DNA of 12,035 bases from an uncultured Clostridia bacterium (GTDB lineage: Bacteria > Bacillota > Clostridia > Peptostreptococcales > Anaerovoracaceae), in contig CALHKP010000025.1 of assembly GCA_938034165.1 (NCBI GenBank), positions 1 to 12,035 of the forward strand, read 5' to 3'. Positions 7,394 through 12,035 of the stretch are shown in pieces. Position 1 is the stretch's first letter. Every line of letters begins with the position of its first letter. A program made the position numbers and the translations under genes. The notes under the pieces are model-generated. The model ran no database searches. It saw only the letters and a list, made by a program, of their open reading frames with translations, and was not told the DNA's origin.

Positions 7394-7415
7394 GTCTTTA
7401 TCATGTTTTTTAAAA

Positions 7416-8213
7416 TTATTTTTCTTCTGTTTCTTCTTCCTGTGCTTCATCTGTGCCTACTGCGGCCTTCAGAGCATCCTCAACTGCATCTTCAACACTG
7501 TCAAAAGTGCCATCAGCCTCTTCGCATGCGCCATAAGCATCTGTCATATTTTCTGCAAATGCTTCTTCCTCTGCATATCCGTCAAAAGGTTCATCACATG
7601 GCTCTTCGCAGTTTTCGCAGTCACCGTCGCAGATATCAACTTCTACATCGACGCCTTTTGAGAACTTATCCTTTGCAGCCTGTGCCTTTTCCTTTGCCTT
7701 TGCAAATACATCACCGCTCTTTTCCTTGAAATCATCGTACATTCCCGGTGCTTTTTCCTTGAAATCGGAGTAGATATCGCTGCCCTTTTCTACTGCGTCA
7801 CCGTAAATATCTTCTGCTTTTTCGGAAATGTCAATTACAGAACCGTCATCCTTTATGAACTCAACCTTGCATTTGAATCCGAATGCTGCAACGGTACCTG
7901 CAATCATACCCCATGGAGCCACTACAGTTCCCAGGATACCCACAGTCAGAGGAATATTGATGATTGTTTCTCCATCTCTTGAAACCACGATTTTGGATAC
8001 ATTCCCCTTCTTTGCCATGTCCTTCATCTTCTTGATGAAAGCGTCTTTTTTTGCTCCTGCTTTGGTTGCCCCAAGACCGTCAACCGTTTCTTCGATTGCG
8101 ATGATAGCATCCACAACATTGCCGTCAGCTGCTTCTAAAGCTTCTTTTGCTTCTTTGTAAGTAACACCTGTTCTGTCTTTTACCAGTTCAATTTTTTCTA
8201 ATGTGATTTCCAT
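7416..8213 (-). CDS. DUF4342-type protein with UBA-like head, hydrophobic segment, 11-residue repeats and Cys cluster
   Basis: Function unknown. Residues 3-41 (KIELVKDRTGVTYKEAKEAL onward) resemble the UBA/EF-Ts-type helical fold. Residues about 55-120 match the pattern of DUF4342 proteins and include a long hydrophobic, Gly-rich segment (83-113, INIPLTVGILGTVVAPWGM) that could be a membrane segment. Residues 134-188 are five tandem 11-residue units (EDIYGDAVEKG, SDIYSDFKEKA, PGMYDDFKEKS, GDVFAKAKEKA, QAAKDKFSKGV), as in amphipathic surface-binding helices. A cysteine cluster C195-x3-C199-x2-C202-x3-C206 could bind a metal, and the tail is strongly acidic. The ATG at 8213 is chosen because AGGAGGG (8221-8227) lies 7 nt upstream; a TTG two codons earlier is too close. 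It starts 12 bp after recO, whose stop codon overlaps this binding site, so it is the last gene of the operon. Confidence 0.85.
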   Translation of the reverse strand: MEITLEKIELVKDRTGVTYKEAKEALEAADGNVVDAIIAIEETVDGLGATKAGAKKDAFIKKMKDMAKKGNVSKIVVSRDGETIINIPLTVGILGTVVAPWGMIAGTVAAFGFKCKVEFIKDDGSVIDISEKAEDIYGDAVEKGSDIYSDFKEKAPGMYDDFKEKSGDVFAKAKEKAQAAKDKFSKGVDVEVDICDGDCENCEEPCDEPFDGYAEEEAFAENMTDAYGACEEADGTFDSVEDAVEDALKAAVGTDEAQEEETEEK

Positions 8214-8220
8214 AACCAAT

Positions 8221-8227
8221 CCCTCCT
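8221..8227 (-). promoter_or_regulatory. Strong ribosome binding site of the DUF4342-type gene, overlapping the recO stop
   Basis: AGGAGGG on the minus strand overlaps the recO TAG (8226-8228) and stands 7 nt before the ATG at 8213. It is the best Shine-Dalgarno match in the window, suggesting strong translation, and it decides the ATG over the TTG at 8219. Confidence 0.75.
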
Positions 8228-8996
8228 ATAAATTTTGTGGCAGCATTCCTTCGCTCTTAAGCTTTCCTATATCGAGATGATAGGATAAGTAGTCCCTGAT
8301 TATCGACTGAAGCGCGTCTGAAATCTGCTCTTCCAGTGCAATTTTTTCAAATGACCCAAAGGACTTCCGATTGAAGAAATTTATAATACTAACTATATCA
8401 AATTCCGTCTTTGAAATCAATCTAAGCCTGTTTTTATTTTGGTCCTCTTCCAATATCTTTTTGAAGCATTCCTCGCAAATCATGCCTCCGTCGACAACGC
8501 TGAACCTGCTAACCTTTTCAGAGCCGCATAACACACATTTGTCCATGACAGGTGCAACTCCCAAAATCCCGAGAGCCTTAAGCTCATATGCCAGGATCAA
8601 AGTCTCAAACCTGCGTTTTCTCTTCTCAAGAGCTTCGAGAAAATCAAGAAGCAGATTGAAAATCCTCGGCTGAGGAATATCCTCCGGGAGAAACTTCTCC
8701 GTAAGTTCAAGAACAAAAGATGCACTCATATATTTGTCTATATCTTCTCCGATTGCATAATAGCTCCTTTTGACTTCGCCGGTGCTGAGATTGTAATATT
8801 CTCTATTCTTGTAGAATTCATATGTTCCGTATGTGAAAGGTCTGATTGCAAGAGCCGCCTTGGATTTGGCATTTCTTTCGTTGGAACCCGTTCCCATGCT
8901 TATCTTGCCGTATCTCTTGGTGAAAATGATTACAATTCTTCTCCCGCCGGTGGTTTTTATCTGTCTGAGCACTATGCCTTCCGAATTAGTATACAT
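8226..8996 (-). CDS. recO: DNA repair protein RecO
   Basis: RecO works in the RecFOR pathway: it binds single-stranded DNA and SSB, anneals strands and helps load RecA at gaps. The 256-residue length is typical. Residues 1-80 form the OB-fold domain (EGIVLRQIKTTGGRRIVIIF then KISMGTGSN). The rest is the helical domain with a zinc-binding set C154-x2-C157 and C174-x2-C177, a feature of many Gram-positive RecO proteins. The ATG at 8996 follows the era stop by 3 bp, with AAGGA inside the era end serving as ribosome binding site. The era-recO pairing is conserved across Firmicutes and supports the call. Confidence 0.95.
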   Translation of the reverse strand: MYTNSEGIVLRQIKTTGGRRIVIIFTKRYGKISMGTGSNERNAKSKAALAIRPFTYGTYEFYKNREYYNLSTGEVKRSYYAIGEDIDKYMSASFVLELTEKFLPEDIPQPRIFNLLLDFLEALEKRKRRFETLILAYELKALGILGVAPVMDKCVLCGSEKVSRFSVVDGGMICEECFKKILEEDQNKNRLRLISKTEFDIVSIINFFNRKSFGSFEKIALEEQISDALQSIIRDYLSYHLDIGKLKSEGMLPQNL

Positions 8997-8999
8997 TGT

Positions 9000-9896
9000 T
9001 TATTTTTCCTTATATCCAAAATTGGAAATTGCAAAGTCCGAATCTCTCCAGTTTTCTTTGACTTTTACCCACAACTCCAAGAATACCTTGGTTCCCAGAA
9101 GCGCTTCGATTTCCAGTCTTGCGCTCTTTCCGATTCCCTTCAGCTTCTTGCCCTGCTTTCCGATTATGATTCCCTTGTGGGACTTTCTTTCGCAGTAGAT
9201 TACAGCGCCGATATTGGTAATCTTAGGAGTTTCCTCGTAAGTTTCGATTTCTACGGCAACACCATGAGGAACCTCCTCTTCAAGATATGTGAGAATCTTT
9301 TCCCTTATGATTTCGCTTACGATAAATCTCTCCGGATAATCTGTAACCATATCTTCCGGAAAATACATAGGTCCTTCTTCTATAAACTTTTCGATTCCAC
9401 TGATAAGCTCATTGATATTCTTACCTTCCAATGCTGAAGTTCCGTATATCCCATCAAAGACATCAAAGCTGTCATAATCGTCATAAATCTTCTGAAACTC
9501 TTCCGGTGTCATCTTGTCTATCTTATTTATTACAAGAAGTTTAGGAGTATCCAGATCCTTAATCATATCCATGATATATCTGTCTCCCGGTCCTTTGTTT
9601 ATGTCGCCGTCAACGAGGAAAAGTATCACGTCCACTTCTTTGAATGTAGAGATTGCCATGTCAGTCATTGCGCTTCCCAGCTTATTTCTCGCCTTGTGAA
9701 TACCCGGCGTGTCTATGAAGACCAGCTGCATATCCTCCTCATCCTGATCCAGCCTTGTATATATTCCTCTTATACTGTTTCTTGTTGTCTGAGGCTTGTC
9801 AGTCGTAATCGCAATCTTCTCTCCGAGAATACCGTTGAGAAGTGTGGATTTTCCAACATTCGGCCTTCCTATAATTCCTACAAATCCTGATTTCAT
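9000..9896 (-). CDS. era: GTPase Era
   Basis: Era is an essential-type GTPase that binds the 3' end of 16S rRNA and helps assemble the 30S subunit. The 298 residues show all GTPase motifs: G1 GRPNVGKS (10-17), G2 within TTRNSIRG (37-44), G3 DTPG (62-65), G4 NKID (124-127) and G5 SAL (154-156). The C-terminal KH RNA-binding domain carries the IIIGKQGKKLK loop (244-254). The ATG at 9896 is one base after the cdd stop; the local ribosome binding site is weak (AGG about 10 nt upstream), so translation is probably coupled to cdd. Its neighbours ybeY and phoH also act on ribosome or rRNA maturation. Confidence 0.98.
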   Translation of the reverse strand: MKSGFVGIIGRPNVGKSTLLNGILGEKIAITTDKPQTTRNSIRGIYTRLDQDEEDMQLVFIDTPGIHKARNKLGSAMTDMAISTFKEVDVILFLVDGDINKGPGDRYIMDMIKDLDTPKLLVINKIDKMTPEEFQKIYDDYDSFDVFDGIYGTSALEGKNINELISGIEKFIEEGPMYFPEDMVTDYPERFIVSEIIREKILTYLEEEVPHGVAVEIETYEETPKITNIGAVIYCERKSHKGIIIGKQGKKLKGIGKSARLEIEALLGTKVFLELWVKVKENWRDSDFAISNFGYKEK

Positions 9897-9897
9897 T

Positions 9898-10281
9898 CTA
9901 TTCTAACCTAAATCCTTCCAGTAAAAGTTCATTGAGTTTGTATTCCCTGAGATTGTCCTCATCACTTCCGATTATAACCCGAAGCTCAGGAGCAAATTCA
10001 AAAAGAAACTGTCTGCATATTCCGCATGGGGCAGCTTCCCCTCCGTCAATGGTTGTAACAGCAAGAGCCTCAAATTCTCTGACTCCCTCCGATACTGCCT
10101 TTACGACTGCCGTCCTTTCGGCGCATATCGTAGCTCCATATGACGAGTTCTCTACGTTGACGCCTGTAAACACTCTGCCGTCCTTTGACAGAAGTGCGGC
10201 GCCAACCTTAAACTTCGAAAACGGCGCATATGCATTCTTTGCAGCTTCCTTTGCTGTCAGATAAAGCTGTCTGTTATCCAT
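9898..10281 (-). CDS. cdd: Cytidine deaminase
   Basis: Converts cytidine and deoxycytidine to uridine and deoxyuridine in pyrimidine salvage. The 127-residue length is that of the small homotetrameric class. The active site is complete: C53-A-E55 within TICAERTAVV supplies one zinc ligand and the catalytic Glu, and P-C86-G-I-C89 in APCGICRQF supplies the other two ligands. The substrate-binding NVENSSYGA (42-50) is also present. The ATG at 10281 has GGGAGGT 5 nt upstream, overlapping the ybeY stop, and is 3 bp from ybeY. In many Firmicutes a diacylglycerol kinase gene lies between ybeY and cdd; it is absent here. Confidence 0.97.
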   Translation of the reverse strand: MDNRQLYLTAKEAAKNAYAPFSKFKVGAALLSKDGRVFTGVNVENSSYGATICAERTAVVKAVSEGVREFEALAVTTIDGGEAAPCGICRQFLFEFAPELRVIIGSDEDNLREYKLNELLLEGFRLE

Positions 10282-10284
10282 GGT

Positions 10285-10737
10285 CTACCTCCCGATTCCC
10301 AGAAAAGACATTACCTGCTCTTCTCTCTCGCGCATTATTTTCTTTTCGTCATCTTCCATGTGATCGTAACCCAGAAGGTGCAAAATGCTGTGAGTAAAAA
10401 GATAAATTATTTCTCTCTCAAAGCTGTGCCCGAATTCCTCGGCCTGCTGCCTTGCCCTCTCTTCGCATATAACCACATCCCCCAGGCAAATTTCTCCCTC
10501 CTCGGGGAGCATATTCAAATCATCAAACTGAGGGAAAGACAAAACGTCAGTAACCTTGTCCACTCCTCTGTAATCTCTGTTCAAAGCTCTGATTTCTTCA
10601 GCCTCAACAAAGGTAACACTTATCTCACACTCGGATTCGTCTATTCCTTCGTCTTCTATGCATTTTCTTGCTGACTTTTCCATAAAGTCAAGAATTTCTT
10701 CATTTACAACATGTTCATCTTCGAAAAAAATATGCAT
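10285..10737 (-). CDS. ybeY: Endoribonuclease YbeY (rRNA maturation factor)
   Basis: YbeY is a zinc-dependent RNase involved in 16S rRNA 3'-end maturation and ribosome quality control. The 150 residues contain the family signature H116-SIL-H120-LLGYD-H126, whose three histidines bind the metal, plus the preceding TDVLSFPQ (63-70) and GDVVIC (86-91) segments. The ATG at 10737 lies one base after the phoH stop, with AGGAG 6 nt upstream. Linkage with phoH and era, both tied to RNA metabolism, is conserved widely in bacteria. Confidence 0.97.
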   Translation of the reverse strand: MHIFFEDEHVVNEEILDFMEKSARKCIEDEGIDESECEISVTFVEAEEIRALNRDYRGVDKVTDVLSFPQFDDLNMLPEEGEICLGDVVICEERARQQAEEFGHSFEREIIYLFTHSILHLLGYDHMEDDEKKIMREREEQVMSFLGIGR

Positions 10738-10738
10738 A

Positions 10739-11725
10739 CTATTCTCCTATTTCGTCGGGATATTTCTTGTAATACTGGTCATAAGCTCCTATGATTTTCT
10801 TTACCAGCTCATGTCTCACCACATCTATATCCTTCAGATAACAAAAATCTATATCCTTAACGTGTTCCAGCACTTTGATAGCTTCCACAAGGCCGCTTTT
10901 CTTGCCCCTCGGCAGGTCGATCTGAGTAATATCTCCCGTAACTACAACCTTGGAACCAAAACCCATTCTGGTTAGGAACATCTTCATCTGTTCTCTCGTC
11001 GTATTCTGAGCCTCGTCCAGAATAATAAACGCATTGTCAAGAGTTCTTCCTCTCATATATGCCAGAGGCACAACCTCTATGACCTCATTTTCTCTCAGCC
11101 TTGCAGCCGCTTCTCTTCCAAGCACATCATAAAGAGCATCGTACAAAGGTCTCAAATAAGGATCAACCTTTTCCTGCAGGTCACCCGGCAAAAATCCCAG
11201 TCTTTCCCCGGCTTCCACCGCCGGTCTTGCAAGGATTATCTTCTGAACCTGCTTATTCTTGAAAGCATTCACAGCCATGGCAACGGCTATATATGTTTTT
11301 CCTGTTCCGGCAGGACCGATTCCGAAAACCACATCTTTCTTTCTGATTGATTCCACATACTTCTTCTGTCCCAAAGTCTTAGGCTTGAGGGGCTGACCCT
11401 TGCATGTGAAACAGATTACATCTTTGGAGACATTGTTCTCAACATAAGACTCTCCTTCTTTTTTCAGGTTTATTATATAATTAACCTTCTGAGTGTCAAG
11501 ATGCTGACCGCTTTTCAAAATCTGCATGAATTCGTCTACAATCTCCGCCGCAAGCTTGGTATTTTCCCCTTTGAGCAAAATATCGTTGTCACGCTGAAAA
11601 ATGTTAACTCCTGTATTTTCTTTTATCAGTTCCATATTGACATCCATGTTGCCGAAAAGCTCAGTCCTGTCAATATCATCATCAACTGCTACTTTTTTTA
11701 GTTCTAAATTATTATTCTCTGACAA
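10739..11725 (-). CDS. phoH: PhoH-family ATPase (PhoH-like/PhoL, YbeZ type)
   Basis: A cytoplasmic P-loop ATPase of the PhoH family, thought to be an RNA-linked helicase-like protein that partners YbeY. The C-terminal ATPase core shows Walker A GPAGTGKT (137-144) and Walker B IILDEAQN (234-241), with VVTGDITQIDLP (261-272) as a further family motif. The N-terminal 110 residues carry a small KH-like region (about 22-70). The likely start is TTG at 11725 (MSENNNLEL, 328 aa) because GGAGGT (11730-11735) lies 4 nt upstream. The TTG at 11737 overlaps that ribosome binding site and is not plausible. It is the first gene of a six-gene operon driven by the promoter at 11760-11787. The HD-domain gene pgpH (yqfF), often next to phoH in Firmicutes, is not present. 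Confidence 0.95.
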   Translation of the reverse strand: MSENNNLELKKVAVDDDIDRTELFGNMDVNMELIKENTGVNIFQRDNDILLKGENTKLAAEIVDEFMQILKSGQHLDTQKVNYIINLKKEGESYVENNVSKDVICFTCKGQPLKPKTLGQKKYVESIRKKDVVFGIGPAGTGKTYIAVAMAVNAFKNKQVQKIILARPAVEAGERLGFLPGDLQEKVDPYLRPLYDALYDVLGREAAARLRENEVIEVVPLAYMRGRTLDNAFIILDEAQNTTREQMKMFLTRMGFGSKVVVTGDITQIDLPRGKKSGLVEAIKVLEHVKDIDFCYLKDIDVVRHELVKKIIGAYDQYYKKYPDEIGE

Positions 11726-11729
11726 TTCT

Positions 11730-11735
11730 ACCTCC
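11730..11735 (-). promoter_or_regulatory. Ribosome binding site deciding the TTG start of phoH
   Basis: GGAGGT on the minus strand stands 4 nt before TTG at 11725. It overlaps the alternative upstream TTG codon, which excludes that codon as a start. Confidence 0.75.
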
Positions 11736-11759
11736 AAATTGATACAATTTAACCATTAT

Positions 11760-11787
11760 ATTATACCATTTTTATTGGAATTTTCAA
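11760..11787 (-). promoter_or_regulatory. Sigma-A-type promoter of the phoH-ybeY-cdd-era-recO operon
   Basis: On the minus strand TTGAAA (11782-11787) and TATAAT (11760-11765) are separated by 16 nt, and a TGG precedes the -10 box. A second overlapping TATAAT (11755-11760) would need a 21-nt spacer and is less likely. Transcription would begin near 11753, giving a leader of about 28 nt. The palindrome array ends about 65 bp upstream of the -35 box. Confidence 0.8.
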
Positions 11788-11827
11788 CAAAGCCGATTAT
11801 GTTTTGCCATGAAATTCGGACTATAGG

Positions 11828-11953
11828 ACAAACAGCGTTTGAACCAGGCTTGCTCGATTGCCATCGACCACACAACGCATTTCGCCCAGTCTCGGTCGAT
11901 TGCCATCGACCATGCAACATGTTTTATCCATGCTTGGTCGATTGCCATCGACC
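11828..11953. repeat. Three 42-bp tandem units each holding an 18-bp dyad
   Basis: The dyad GGTCGAT-TGCC-ATCGACC occurs at 11894-11911 and 11936-11953 without change, and at 11852-11869 with one mismatch (GCTCGAT). Start-to-start spacing is 42 bp both times, very close to four turns of B-DNA. The 24-nt linkers (11828-11851, 11870-11893, 11912-11935) are related but diverged, roughly half identical, sharing a central TTT and a CCA. The dyads are far better conserved than the linkers. In the minus strand a frame remains open through all units, repeating WSMAID every 14 residues. Possible roles are a phased protein-binding array controlling phoH, a REP-like dispersed repeat, or a repetitive coding tail. 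Confidence 0.9.
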
Positions 11954-11988
11954 ACATATAGGCAAAAACAGTACATATTCCAATAGTC

Positions 11989-12033
11989 GCAATCTGCGCT
12001 GTCTTTTTTTGAGCTTGACTAAGCGCAGATTGC
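11989..12033. repeat. Perfect 12-bp inverted repeat with T-run in the loop
   Basis: GCAATCTGCGCT (11989-12000) and AGCGCAGATTGC (12022-12033) are exact inverse complements, with a further 3-bp GTC/GAC pairing just inside. The loop holds seven T on the plus strand. Neither side inside the window has the T-run after the stem that an intrinsic terminator needs. It may be a dispersed repeat or the end of a small element cut by the window edge. Confidence 0.75.
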
Positions 12034-12035
12034 CA

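Noticed and set aside
7332..7415. T-box riboswitch in front of glyQS
   Set aside because: The gap is only 84 bp and lacks the conserved T-box sequence and specifier stem; it holds a simple hairpin only.
11737..11737. Upstream TTG start for phoH (332 aa)
   Set aside because: The codon overlaps the GGAGGT ribosome binding site that serves TTG at 11725.
11852..11953. Possible short CRISPR array (18-bp dyad repeats, 24-nt spacers)
   Set aside because: Only three repeats, shorter than CRISPR repeats, and the spacers are related to each other instead of unique. No cas gene is present.

Overview
The window looks like the chromosome of an anaerobic, low-to-moderate-GC Firmicute of class Clostridia. 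The evidence is AGGAGG-type ribosome binding sites, several TTG starts, an alpha2-type glycyl-tRNA synthetase, pyruvate phosphate dikinase, and the familiar order phoH-ybeY-cdd-era-recO followed by glyQS and ppdK. The species cannot be told from the sequence alone. Every supported gene lies on the minus strand, so the window reads from right to left.

Right edge (about 11,788-12,035): no confidently called gene. It holds a 12-bp inverted repeat and three copies of an 18-bp dyad (GGTCGAT-TGCC-ATCGACC) spaced exactly 42 bp apart. A good sigma-A-type promoter follows at 11,760-11,787. From it run six tightly packed genes: phoH, ybeY, cdd, era, recO and a DUF4342-type protein (11,725 down to 7,416, gaps of 1-12 bp). 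They cover rRNA and ribosome maturation (PhoH, YbeY, Era), pyrimidine salvage (Cdd) and recombination repair (RecO). The sixth protein is unusual: a UBA-like head, a hydrophobic segment, five 11-residue repeats and a cysteine cluster. A hairpin at 7,370-7,393 separates this operon from glyQS.

Middle (7,331-3,259): glyQS and ppdK, probably one transcription unit, ending at a strong terminator (3,173-3,201). ppdK is full length with all catalytic residues.

Left (3,131-373): a clear promoter drives a TTG-started 634-residue fusion of a LacI-type repressor to a complete ribokinase-like domain. In that domain the anion-hole motif reads GGAD instead of the usual GAGD. A second, separate ribokinase gene follows 16 bp later but has lost about its last 70 residues, including the catalytic Asp, at a point marked by a perfect 7-bp inverted repeat.

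Far left (372-1): unrelated sequence with short direct and inverted repeats, a tRNA T-loop-like stretch, a long hairpin with a T-run, and the first 18 codons of a ParA-family ATPase. Its N-terminus (MNTQIIAIANQKGGVGKT) matches, from memory, the ParA proteins of Tn1549-like integrative conjugative elements. The simplest reading is that the left edge is one end of a mobile element, and that its arrival or a later rearrangement cut off the ribokinase. No complete new defence or other multi-gene system is visible. The best leads are the phased palindrome array upstream of phoH, the repressor-kinase fusion, the element junction and the DUF4342-type protein.
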